This document shows positions 53,566 through 62,003 of a stretch of 64,000 nt of DNA, piece by piece. Made by a program: the position numbers and the translations under genes. The notes below the pieces were generated by a model that had not been told where the DNA came from, searched no databases, and was given only the letters and a program-made list of their open reading frames with translations. Location: the NCBI GenBank assembly GCA_934729465.1, contig CAKVEP010000003.1:95223-159222 (forward strand), given 5' to 3'. Position 1 is the first letter of the stretch. The number at the start of each line of letters is the position of its first letter. Origin of the DNA: an uncultured Eubacteriales bacterium (GTDB taxonomy: Bacteria; Bacillota; Clostridia; Oscillospirales; Acutalibacteraceae).

Positions 53566-56307
53566 TTATTCCTTCCTGTTCCGAATTTGTGTTGCTTTCC
53601 TCATAGCAGTATCTAAGTCCTTATAACTACGCCTTGTAATCATATTAACATCTGCAAGATAATTCAGTGCTTCGCTTTTCTTTAATTCAATTCGGCTTTC
53701 AGAAAGCACTGCTGCACAAGCATCCTCAAATTCTTTAATTTTTCCATCTTTTTTGACAATAGCCCCTGCCACATTGTGCAGGGATTGTCCATTATTCAAA
53801 AGTGCAAACTTTTTGCTATATGAAATCAAAAAGCTCTCTAACATATACTCATTCCATTCATATCCAACAGATGGAAACGCAAGGAAAGAGTCTATCTCGC
53901 GAATTCTGATGTAATCCTTTGACATAAAGCTCTCAATAACTTTATCGACTGAATTCACATCAAAATTTATCCGTTTTTTTGAGACAAATAAATCGTGACT
54001 GACTCGCACTGAAACTTCTGATAAAGCGTCGAAATAAATTACAGTATCTAATTCTTTTGAAAATATATATATTTCGTCTGCTGTAAACTCTGTATGATGT
54101 TTAGCATACAACTGATATACATCTCTCATAGAAAAACTGTCTTTTGGCAGGCTGATAACAGCACCTTCAAAACGAAACCTTCCGCTAAATCGTTGTTCGA
54201 TTGCGTTTCTAATTCCAAGACCTGAAAGGTACAGATTATTTTCAACAAATAATAGAAATTTATCTTGAATCATATTCCAGACATTCGTCCAGATTGCATA
54301 TTCGTCCTCACTAATAAAACCATCAATAATCTCTGCAATATTCTCCAGTTCATAATCAGTGATTTCAAAAATATCTGTATGAAAATACTCGCCCTTAGAA
54401 TTTCGTAAAAATCGAGAATCCGTTTTAATGATTCTGTCAACTCGTTCTCGTGGGATATGTGATAGTGTGCTGAAAGCATCATCAAGTTTCATTGGTTTAC
54501 CAGCGGAAAGAAAATATTCTTCAACTTCCTCTGTGTGGTCGATTTTTACATTTCCATCAACTGACATATAATCTGAAAAATAATAATATTTATCTTTCTC
54601 AGCCGAATACTCAATATAAGCCTTCAACATTTTTTCGTCTGCCAGTGTAAAGCAACTTGCAAAAGCATCTGATAAATCCTGATAAATTGCCTTATAATAA
54701 AGCACTGACTTTCCAGTGGAGAAGCAGTTATCAATATACGCAAACAAAGTTTCCTTTGTGTTGTTATCAACTATTCCCTCAGCAGGAAAAAGTCTGTCTT
54801 TATATAGCACTCCACAATAACGCAATCTTTCTTCTAAGGCTTCATCATCAAAAGTGAGAGTTTCATCAAAAAGTGCATCATACATTTCTCTGAAATTCTC
54901 AAAATCAATAGAATCAAATTGCATTCCGTTGCGGTATCGTCTTAAAAGAGTGATTTCAAATTTTGACTTATCAAAATCTTTCGGCTGTACTTTTTCAATC
55001 TCATTAGCAACCGGCAGTAATGTTTTTTTCACTGATAAAGATTTTCTTTCTTTTGCAGGAAGTTGACCTCCCATTTTTAAGTATTTCTTAAATGCTGCTC
55101 TAAATCGATTATGCTGCTTAGCATTAAACTCCAGAAACTCATTATCTCCCATGAGCAATCGAATCAGCGTTGATGCATCTTTAAAACCGCAATCATAAAT
55201 CATGTGCGAGGCATAATTATGATTTTTTGCATATTCCTCGACTGTTCTTATTGCTGAAACATAACTCCGGCACGAAGCTTCTGCCATTTTCTCATAATTA
55301 TACAAAAAGTCGAAAAATTGACCATCTGTAACTATGTCCTTTTCTTCTATCTTATATGGTTGTACTTGTTCCCGTAAAACTGAGTTGGCATTTTTCCCAA
55401 ACGAATAAATATCATCTGCCAATTTTGTTGCCCAAGAAACATCATTTAGAATACTTATTACTAATTCCTCATCAGTACCATTGCCCAGCATGGACATTAT
55501 TTTTTCTAAAGTCATTCCATTGGGGTCATCGTATACCTTGGAAATATAATAAAGTTTCTGATAGATTTTGGAATATTTACTGTCCGAACTTTGGTTATCT
55601 TTAGCTTCAACATTGTCGCCTGAATCCTCTGTTGAGATTTCTACATCAGGAAGCTTTATGCCAGACCTCTTTTCGCTTTGTTGCAAAAATTTCTTATATA
55701 AAGGTACTGCTTTATCAAGAACAATTGCGGTCTTTTTATGCATCAACCTATATATTTTCATTCCAAGGAGCTTTGATGCAACGGTTATAAATTCATTTTT
55801 ATTATTCATATCCCAAAAGCTCACTTTGCTCAAGCTACGAGAGCAGCAATACTCCGAACCTTCATCAAGTGCATTAACTATTGTATTAGAACTATATTTT
55901 CTTATTGGATTAGATGAAAGCCATTGAATAAATTTTTCTCTTGTATTCATATTATTCATAGCCTCCTTGTCTCCCGTTTGTTCTTTTGCAAGTATGAGTA
56001 TTTTCTCAAATTCATCTGAATTTAATTTACTCATTTTTGCCATTTTAATATATAACTTACTAGCTCCCGGTAACCCTTTTTCCCCATCTGTCAAGAGATA
56101 CTCCATTTTTGTCATCTGAAGTGCAATTCCGTTTTCATTGCGAAACACTTCATCTATGTTAATCCCATTTGCTTTTGCACGTTGTCTAAGCAAATGGGAT
56201 AATTTATGGACGCACTCTGCTTTATCAATTTTATTGTCACGAATTCTGTTACAAGCATCTATCAACAATGCGACTTCATACTCGTCCCACCCTATCCGAA
56301 CTGTCAT
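53566..56307 (-). CDS. 913-aa unknown protein, second gene of the BREX operon
   Basis: Not recognised as a named defense protein. Residues 1-110 form an N-terminal domain (GWDEYEVALLIDACNRIRDN, LPGASKLYIKMAKM). Two similar helical modules follow, about 122-210 (KFIQWLSSNPIRKYSSNTIV) and about 326-412 (SCRSYVSAIRTVEEYAKNHN). Both resemble SAM-like core-binding domains of tyrosine recombinases, without a catalytic domain. An acidic Ser/Asp linker (about 222-245) lies between them. The remainder (about 430-913) is mostly helical, with a winged-helix-like stretch near 640-690. No ATPase, nuclease or methylase motif is visible. It lies 1 bp after the HTH gene and 5 bp before brxP, so it is part of the system and probably binds DNA (inference). 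Confidence 0.8.
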   Translation of the reverse strand: MTVRIGWDEYEVALLIDACNRIRDNKIDKAECVHKLSHLLRQRAKANGINIDEVFRNENGIALQMTKMEYLLTDGEKGLPGASKLYIKMAKMSKLNSDEFEKILILAKEQTGDKEAMNNMNTREKFIQWLSSNPIRKYSSNTIVNALDEGSEYCCSRSLSKVSFWDMNNKNEFITVASKLLGMKIYRLMHKKTAIVLDKAVPLYKKFLQQSEKRSGIKLPDVEISTEDSGDNVEAKDNQSSDSKYSKIYQKLYYISKVYDDPNGMTLEKIMSMLGNGTDEELVISILNDVSWATKLADDIYSFGKNANSVLREQVQPYKIEEKDIVTDGQFFDFLYNYEKMAEASCRSYVSAIRTVEEYAKNHNYASHMIYDCGFKDASTLIRLLMGDNEFLEFNAKQHNRFRAAFKKYLKMGGQLPAKERKSLSVKKTLLPVANEIEKVQPKDFDKSKFEITLLRRYRNGMQFDSIDFENFREMYDALFDETLTFDDEALEERLRYCGVLYKDRLFPAEGIVDNNTKETLFAYIDNCFSTGKSVLYYKAIYQDLSDAFASCFTLADEKMLKAYIEYSAEKDKYYYFSDYMSVDGNVKIDHTEEVEEYFLSAGKPMKLDDAFSTLSHIPRERVDRIIKTDSRFLRNSKGEYFHTDIFEITDYELENIAEIIDGFISEDEYAIWTNVWNMIQDKFLLFVENNLYLSGLGIRNAIEQRFSGRFRFEGAVISLPKDSFSMRDVYQLYAKHHTEFTADEIYIFSKELDTVIYFDALSEVSVRVSHDLFVSKKRINFDVNSVDKVIESFMSKDYIRIREIDSFLAFPSVGYEWNEYMLESFLISYSKKFALLNNGQSLHNVAGAIVKKDGKIKEFEDACAAVLSESRIELKKSEALNYLADVNMITRRSYKDLDTAMRKATQIRNRKE

Positions 56308-56308
56308 A

Positions 56309-56512
56309 TCAATCCTCTATAATTCGACAAATATCCCCGATATCACAATGGAACACCTTACAAATCCTCATCAGCACTTCCATAGATACCGTTTCATCTT
56401 TATTAAACTTTGTTGCAACAGATGATGAAATATCTGCTGCACGCATTAAATCCTGTCTGTTCATCTGGTTATCAATCATAAGTTTACGAAGCTTACTATA
56501 GCTTATTTTCAT
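56309..56512 (-). CDS. XRE-family HTH regulator, first gene of the BREX operon
   Basis: 67 aa from ATG 56512 (AAAGGAG eight bases upstream). The whole protein is a Cro/CI-type HTH (KLRKLMIDNQMNRQDLMRAA, MEVLMRICKVFHCDIGDICR). As the leading gene it likely autoregulates the operon. It could bind the leader between the promoter and its start, where a GTTACAGTTATACG-like element is present. One of the shortest HTH forms, often found before defense operons. Confidence 0.85.
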   Translation of the reverse strand: MKISYSKLRKLMIDNQMNRQDLMRAADISSSVATKFNKDETVSMEVLMRICKVFHCDIGDICRIIED

Positions 56513-56566
56513 CTGTAGCGCTCCTTTGCTGTACACTTCATTCTTAGTTACAGTTATACGAATATT

Positions 56567-56595
56567 ATTTTATCACATCATGTTCATTTTTTCAA
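56567..56595 (-). promoter_or_regulatory. Promoter of the BREX operon
   Basis: Minus strand TTGAAA (56595-56590), 17 bp, TAAAAT (56572-56567), about 55 bp before the HTH gene. No other convincing promoter is seen down to the desulfurase, in keeping with one long transcript. Confidence 0.65.
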
Positions 56596-56675
56596 GATGC
56601 GTGTATCCCAACACCTCATTTTAAGCTATAGTTGTCACTTTTTACAAACACCTATTATTCAATCCCCATGTACCC

Positions 56676-56701
56676 GATGGCTACTCAACTGAGCAGCCAT
56701 C
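56676..56701 (+). terminator. Hairpin with T-rich tail, orphan terminator
   Basis: GATGGCT / AGCCATC with an inner CTCA/TGAG stem, followed by TTTTCGATTTT on the plus strand. No plus-strand gene precedes it, so it may be left from a lost gene at the island border. The rest of 56513-56781 holds only the BREX promoter. Confidence 0.5.
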
Positions 56702-56781
56702 TTTTCGATTTTCCAGACACCGTCTAAAAGCGTGTCGCTACCTCATTTAAATACAACGTATCGATAATATTTTTATTTCTT

Positions 56782-57414
56782 CTAGTTAAACGTAACTTTA
56801 TTTCCCAGTTCTTTACGCAAGGTGTCTTTAACCTTGTCGGAAAGCTTGCCGGAGGCTTTAACTTTTTTTAGATTACTGCATCCTGCCAAAACATTCGCTC
56901 CTATTGTTGTGACCGAGTCCGGGATATTGATGGCAGTTAATTTGAAACAGTCCTTGAAAGCATTCTCTCCTATTGTTGTGACCGAGTTCGGGATTTCGAT
57001 TTCAGTTAAGCTGATACAGTTCTTGAAAGCTCTAATTCCTATTGTTGTGACCGATTTCGGGATTTCGATTTCAGTTAAGCTGATACAGTCATAGAAAGCA
57101 TTATCTCCTATTTTTGTGACCGATTTCGGGATTTTGATGTTTTTTAAGCTGCTACAGTTCTTGAAAGCACTCTCTCCTATTTCTTTGACCGATTTCGGGA
57201 TTTCGATTTCAGTTAAGCTGATACAGTCAGCGAAAGCCCAAGCTCCTATTTTTGTGACCGATTTCGGGATAAAGATTTCAGTTAAGCTGCTACAGTTCAA
57301 GAAAGCATTATCTCCTATTGTTGTGACCGAGTTCGGGATTGTTACTACTTTTTCTCCCTTACCCTTGTACTTTATCAATACTTTGTCTTTGTCTTCGATA
57401 ATAAAATTTGACAT
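56782..57414 (-). CDS. BspA-type LRR protein 1 (short paralogue)
   Basis: 210 aa from ATG 57414 (AAGGAG eight bases upstream; GTG 57423 lies inside that site). After a 25-residue head (FIIEDKDKVLIKYKGKG) come seven 23-residue repeats of the pattern IPxSVTxIGxxAFxxCxxLxx, then a cap ending NKVTFN. This is the LRR_5/BspA family. BspA proteins are usually secreted adhesins, but no signal peptide or wall-sorting motif is present here. It lacks the irregular middle module found in its three longer neighbours. Binding of protein or carbohydrate ligands is the family role; the target is unknown. Confidence 0.85.
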   Translation of the reverse strand: MSNFIIEDKDKVLIKYKGKGEKVVTIPNSVTTIGDNAFLNCSSLTEIFIPKSVTKIGAWAFADCISLTEIEIPKSVKEIGESAFKNCSSLKNIKIPKSVTKIGDNAFYDCISLTEIEIPKSVTTIGIRAFKNCISLTEIEIPNSVTTIGENAFKDCFKLTAINIPDSVTTIGANVLAGCSNLKKVKASGKLSDKVKDTLRKELGNKVTFN

Positions 57415-57508
57415 TTTTACCACTCCTTAATATAATATATTTTTGTGAATATAAAATAACACTTATTTACTTAATTTGTGCCATTTTTTATATTATTCAC
57501 ATATACTA

Positions 57509-57536
57509 ATTATACACATTACACGTATAATGTCAA
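57509..57536 (-). promoter_or_regulatory. Promoter of LRR gene 1
   Basis: TTGACA, 16 bp, TATAAT on the minus strand; leader about 95 nt. Confidence 0.75.
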
Positions 57537-57721
57537 GTATATTTTTAAAATTTATCTAATATAACAAGAATTTAATATTGTATATTTTTGTTATCGGAAA
57601 TAAGTTGTGTTGTGTCAGCTGTGGTTATCCTGCAAAACTATCTAATCATTTTCACACGTGATATAATGTGATTGTATAATTAAATTAATTGTTCCTTTGA
57701 TGAAATTTTAACGAAAAAATT

Positions 57722-57756
57722 GTACCGATTACTTCAATTTCAAAAGTAATCAGTAC
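57722..57756 (-). terminator. Terminator of LRR gene 2
   Basis: GTACCGATTACTT / AAGTAATCAGTAC (one mismatch) followed on the minus strand by AATTTTTTCG. Confidence 0.8.
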
Positions 57757-57792
57757 ATAAAAGATACTGTATCGATAATATTTTTATTTCTT

Positions 57793-59910
57793 CTAGTTAA
57801 ACGTAACTTTATTTCCCAGTTCTTTAAGCAAGGTTTTTTTAAATCTTGCCGGAGCTTTAACTTCTTTTAGATTACTGCATTCTTCAAAAATATTCTTTCC
57901 TATTTTTGTGACCGAGTTCGGGATAGTGATGTCAGTTAAGCTGCTGCATTTAGCGAAAGCCCTATCTCCTATTTCTGTGACCTTGTTCGGGATAGTAATT
58001 TTAGTTAAGCTGCTACAGCCAGCGAAAGACCAAGCTCCTATTGTTGTGACCGAGTTCGGGATAACGATTTTAGTTAAGCTGCTACAGCCAAAGAAAGCAC
58101 TTATTCCTATTTCTTTGACCGAGTTCGGGATAACGATGTTTTTTAAGTTGTAACAGGCCTTGAAAGCATTCTTTCCTATTGTTGTGACCGAGTTCGGGAT
58201 TTCGATTTTAGTTAAGCTGCTACAGCCCTCGAAAGCACTCTCTCCTATTGTTGTGACCGAGTTCGGGATTTCGATTTTAGTTAAGCTTCTACAGTTATAG
58301 AAAGCTCTAATTCCTATTGTTGTGACCGAGTTCGGGATAACGATGTATTCTAAGCTGCTACATCTAAAGAAAGCACCAGCTCCTATTGTTGTGACCGAGT
58401 TCGGGATAGTGATGTCAGTTAAGCTGCTACATCTAAAGAAAGCACCATCTCCTATTGTTGTGACCGAGTTCGGGATAGTGATGTTGGTTAAGTTAATACA
58501 GCCAGCGAAAGCACTATCTCCTATTGTTGTGACCGAGTTCGGGATAGTGATGTTAGTTAAGTTAATACAGCCATCGAAAGCCCTCTCTCCTATTTTTGTG
58601 ACCGAGTTCGGGATAAAGATTTTAATTAATTTTTTGTTATTTGCAAAAGCGCTATCTGCTATTTTTGTAATGTTATAAGGAATTATCATTGTATTTATAT
58701 CATGTTCAATAAAAGTATTGTTATTCAATATTTTTACACTCTCGGGAAGTTCTATAGAACATAAGTTACTCTTATCGGACTTAACTTGTTTATCGGACTT
58801 AACTTGTTTATCGAACATAACGTGTCGCCCTATTATTTCTACTACGTTCGGGATAGTGATGTTAGTTAAGCTGATACAGCCAGAGAAAACACTCTCTCCT
58901 ATTTTTTTGACCGAGTTCGGGATAACGATGTTAGTTAAGCTGATACAGCCCTCGAAAGCACCATCTCCTATTGTTGTGACCGAGTTCGGGATAGTGATGT
59001 TGGTTAAGTTAATACAGCCAGCGAAAGCATTATTTCCTATTGCTGTGACACCACCCAGGATAGTGATGTCAGTTAAGCTGCTACACTCAACGAAAGCACC
59101 ATCTCCTATTGTTGTGACCGAGTTCGGGATAGTGATGTTGGTTAAGTTAATACAGCCAGCGAAAGCACTATCTCCTATTGTTGTGACCGAGTTCGGGATA
59201 GTGATGTTAGTTAATCTGCTACAGTTATAGAAAGCCATAGCTCCTATTGTTGTGACCGAGTTCTGGATAATGATGTTAGTTAAGTTAATACAGCCATTGA
59301 AAGCATTCTTTCCTATTTTTGTTACCGATTTCGGGATAACGATGCTTTCTAATTTTTTGTTATTTGCAAAAGCGCTATCTGCTATTTTTGTAATGTTATA
59401 AGGAATTATCATTGTATTTATATCATGTTCAATAAAATTATTGTTATTCAATATTTTTACACTCTTTGGAAGTTCTATAGAACATAAGTTACTCTTATCG
59501 GACTTAACTTGTTTATGGAACGTAACGTGTCGCCCTATTATTTCTAATATGCCCGGGATAGTGATGTTAGTTAAGCTGCTACAGCCAGAGAAAACACTCT
59601 CTCCTATTTTTTTGACCGAGCTCGGTATAGTGATGTTAGTTAAGCTGCTACAGTAAGAGAAAGCCCTATCTCCTATTGTTGTGACCGAGTTCGGGATAGT
59701 GATGTTAATTAATCTGCTACAGCCATCGAAAGCACAATCTCCTATTGTTTGGACCGAGTTCGGGATAGTGATGTTAGTTAATCTGCTACAGTCCTCGAAA
59801 GCACTCTCTCCTATTGTTTTGACATCGTTCGGGATTGTTACTTTTCCTCCCTTACCTTTGTACTTTTTCAATACTCCGTTTTCGATAGTAAAACCATTGT
59901 CATTTGGCAT
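57793..59910 (-). CDS. BspA-type LRR protein 2
   Basis: 705 aa from ATG 59910. The head FTIENGVLKKYKGKGGKVTI is followed by about two dozen 23-residue LRR_5 repeats. They are interrupted twice (about 120-200 and 370-460) by the same irregular module: an IIGRHV-containing strand, a KQVKSD linker, LCSIELP, then NTMIIPYNITKIADSAFANN. In the second copy KQVKSD is doubled. There is no signal peptide or anchor. The C terminus NKVTFN ends at TAG; compared with gene 4 (NEKK) this looks like a Glu-to-stop change. It is a tandem paralogue of its neighbours and highly similar at DNA level. Confidence 0.88.
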   Translation of the reverse strand: MPNDNGFTIENGVLKKYKGKGGKVTIPNDVKTIGESAFEDCSRLTNITIPNSVQTIGDCAFDGCSRLINITIPNSVTTIGDRAFSYCSSLTNITIPSSVKKIGESVFSGCSSLTNITIPGILEIIGRHVTFHKQVKSDKSNLCSIELPKSVKILNNNNFIEHDINTMIIPYNITKIADSAFANNKKLESIVIPKSVTKIGKNAFNGCINLTNIIIQNSVTTIGAMAFYNCSRLTNITIPNSVTTIGDSAFAGCINLTNITIPNSVTTIGDGAFVECSSLTDITILGGVTAIGNNAFAGCINLTNITIPNSVTTIGDGAFEGCISLTNIVIPNSVKKIGESVFSGCISLTNITIPNVVEIIGRHVMFDKQVKSDKQVKSDKSNLCSIELPESVKILNNNTFIEHDINTMIIPYNITKIADSAFANNKKLIKIFIPNSVTKIGERAFDGCINLTNITIPNSVTTIGDSAFAGCINLTNITIPNSVTTIGDGAFFRCSSLTDITIPNSVTTIGAGAFFRCSSLEYIVIPNSVTTIGIRAFYNCRSLTKIEIPNSVTTIGESAFEGCSSLTKIEIPNSVTTIGKNAFKACYNLKNIVIPNSVKEIGISAFFGCSSLTKIVIPNSVTTIGAWSFAGCSSLTKITIPNKVTEIGDRAFAKCSSLTDITIPNSVTKIGKNIFEECSNLKEVKAPARFKKTLLKELGNKVTFN

Positions 59911-60004
59911 TTTTACCACTCCTTAATATAATATATTTTTGTGAATATAAAATAACACTTATTTACTTAATTTGTGCCATTTTTTATATTATTCACATAT
60001 ACTA

Positions 60005-60032
60005 ATTGTACATATTACATATATAATGTCAA
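60005..60032 (-). promoter_or_regulatory. Promoter of LRR gene 2
   Basis: TTGACA (60032-60027), 16 bp, TACAAT (60010-60005). The -10 box is one base weaker than in the sister genes. Confidence 0.6.
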
Positions 60033-60047
60033 GCATATTTTTAAAAT

Positions 60048-61634
60048 TTATTCAATACAACAAGAATTTAATATTGTATATTTTTGTTTCTTCTCGTTAT
60101 AAACGGTAAACTTAACTTGTTTTTTCAGTTTTTCAGGCAAGGTGTCTTTAAATCCTGCCGGAGCTTTAATATTTTTTAGATTACTGCATCCTGCAAAAAT
60201 ATTCTCTCCTATTTTTGTGACCGAGTCCGGGATAGTGATGTCAGTTAAGCTGCTACAGTCCAAGAAAGCCTTATCTCCTATTTCTTTGACCGAGTTCGGG
60301 ATTTCGATTTCAGTTAATTTGGCACATTTATAGAAAGCTTCTTTCCCTATTGTTGTGACCGAGTTCGAGATTTCGATGTATTTTAAGCTGCTACAGCACT
60401 CGAAAGCTCTCTCTCCTATTTCTTTGACCGAGTTCGGGATAACGATGTTAGTTAAGCTGATACAGTAAGAGAAAGCCCAATCCCCTATTGTTGTGACCGA
60501 GTTCGGGATAACGATTTTAGTTAAGTTAATACAGCCAGAGAAAGCACTACCTCCTATTTCTTTGACCGAGTTCGGGATAGTGATGTCAGTTAAGCTGCTA
60601 CAGTCCTTGAAAGCCCAATCTCCTATTTTTTTGACCGAGTTCGGGATAACGATTTTAGTTAAGCTTCTACAGTAATAGAAAGCCCTATCTTCTATTGTTG
60701 TGACTGAGTTTGGGATAACGATGTTTTTTAAGCCGGTACAGACATTGAAAGCTTCTTCCCCTATTGTTATGACCGAGTTCGGGATAGTGATGTTGGTTAA
60801 GTTAATACAGCCAGCGAAAGCATTATTTCCTATTGCTGTGACACCGTTCGGGATAGTGATGTCAGTTAAGCTGCTACAGTCCTCGAAAGCACCATCTCCT
60901 ATTGTTGTGACCGAGTTCTGGATAATGATTTTAGTTAAGTTAATACAGCCAGAGAAAGCACTATCTCCTATTGTTGTGACCGATTTCGGGATAACGATTT
61001 TAGTTAAGTTAATACAGCCATCGAAAGCACTCGCTCCTATTGTTTTGACCGAGTTTGGGATAGTGATGTCAGTTAAGTTAATACAGCCATTGAAAGCATT
61101 CTTTCCTATTTTTGTTACCGATTGCGGGATAACGATGCTTTCTAATTTTTTGTTATTTGCAAAAGCGCTATCTGCTATTTTTGTAATGTTATTAGGAATT
61201 ATCATTGTATTTATATCATTTTCACTAAAAGTATTGTTATTCAATATTTTTACATTCTTTGGAAGTTCTATAGAACATAAGTTACTCTTATCGGACTTAA
61301 CTTGTTTATGGAACGTAACGTGTCGCCCTATTATTTCTAATATGCCCGGGATATTGATGTTAGTTAAGCTTTCACAGCCCTCGAAAGCTTTCATTCCTAC
61401 TTTTTTGACCGAGCTCGGTATAGTGATGTTAGTTAAGCTTTTACAGTACTCGAAAGCCCTATCTCCTATTGTTGTGACCGAGTTCGGGATAACGATGTTT
61501 TTTAAGTTGTAACAGGCCTTGAAAGCACTCTCTCCTATTACTGTGACCGAGTTCGGGATTGTTACTTTTCCTCCATTACCTGTGTACTTTGTCAGTACTC
61601 CGTTTTCGATAGTAAAACCATTGTCATTTGGCAT
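60048..61634 (-). CDS. BspA-type LRR protein 3 with run-on C terminus
   Basis: 528 aa from ATG 61634. The head FTIENGVLTKYTGNGGKVTI is followed by about eighteen LRR_5 repeats and a single copy of the irregular IIGRHV/KQVKSD module (about 95-180). The C terminus differs from the other paralogues: after the shared NEKK it continues with QKYTILNSCCIE, encoded by what is spacer elsewhere. A deletion has removed the normal stop. There is no signal peptide. Expression should run into the short leader of gene 2, because the terminator was deleted too. Confidence 0.88.
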   Translation of the reverse strand: MPNDNGFTIENGVLTKYTGNGGKVTIPNSVTVIGESAFKACYNLKNIVIPNSVTTIGDRAFEYCKSLTNITIPSSVKKVGMKAFEGCESLTNINIPGILEIIGRHVTFHKQVKSDKSNLCSIELPKNVKILNNNTFSENDINTMIIPNNITKIADSAFANNKKLESIVIPQSVTKIGKNAFNGCINLTDITIPNSVKTIGASAFDGCINLTKIVIPKSVTTIGDSAFSGCINLTKIIIQNSVTTIGDGAFEDCSSLTDITIPNGVTAIGNNAFAGCINLTNITIPNSVITIGEEAFNVCTGLKNIVIPNSVTTIEDRAFYYCRSLTKIVIPNSVKKIGDWAFKDCSSLTDITIPNSVKEIGGSAFSGCINLTKIVIPNSVTTIGDWAFSYCISLTNIVIPNSVKEIGERAFECCSSLKYIEISNSVTTIGKEAFYKCAKLTEIEIPNSVKEIGDKAFLDCSSLTDITIPDSVTKIGENIFAGCSNLKNIKAPAGFKDTLPEKLKKQVKFTVYNEKKQKYTILNSCCIE

Positions 61635-61728
61635 TTTTACCACTCCTTAATATAATATATTTTTGCGAATATAAAATAATACTTATTTACTTAATTTGTG
61701 CCATTTTTTATATTATTCACATATACTA

Positions 61729-61756
61729 ATTATACACATTACATGTATAATGTCAA
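61729..61756 (-). promoter_or_regulatory. Promoter of LRR gene 3
   Basis: TTGACA, 16 bp, TATAAT on the minus strand. Confidence 0.75.
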
Positions 61757-61941
61757 GTGTATTTTTAAAATTTATCTAATATAACAAGAGTTTAATATTG
61801 TATATTTTTGTTATCGGAAATAATTTGTGTTGTGTCAGCTGTGGTTATCCTGCAAAACTATCTAATCATTTTCACACGTGATATAATGTGATTGTATAAT
61901 TAAATTAATTGTTCCTTTGATGAAATTTTAACGAAAAAATT

Positions 61942-61976
61942 GTACCGATTACTTCAATTTCAAAAGTAATCGGTAC
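61942..61976 (-). terminator. Terminator of LRR gene 4
   Basis: Perfect 13-bp arms GTACCGATTACTT / AAGTAATCGGTAC followed on the minus strand by AATTTTTTCG. Confidence 0.85.
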
Positions 61977-62003
61977 ATAAAAGATACTGTATCGATAATA
62001 TTT

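Larger units (their letters stand above)
57424..57792 (-). repeat. Spacer repeat copy A (promoter, leader, terminator)
   Basis: About 370 bp almost identical to 61644-62003, differing at only a few scattered positions. It contains the promoter of LRR gene 1 (TTGACA 57536-57531, 16 bp, TATAAT 57514-57509) and the terminator of LRR gene 2 (57722-57756). Confidence 0.9.
61644..62003 (-). repeat. Spacer repeat copy B
   Basis: Near-identical to 57424-57792. It carries the promoter of LRR gene 3 (TTGACA 61756-61751, 16 bp, TATAAT 61734-61729) and the terminator of LRR gene 4. Confidence 0.9.

Noticed and set aside
41889..56512. Reading the operon as a Dnd/Ssp phosphorothioation cluster
   Set aside because: DndB, DndD, DndE, SspB and SspD are not recognisable, while PglZ, BrxC and BrxL are clear, so BREX type 4 fits better.
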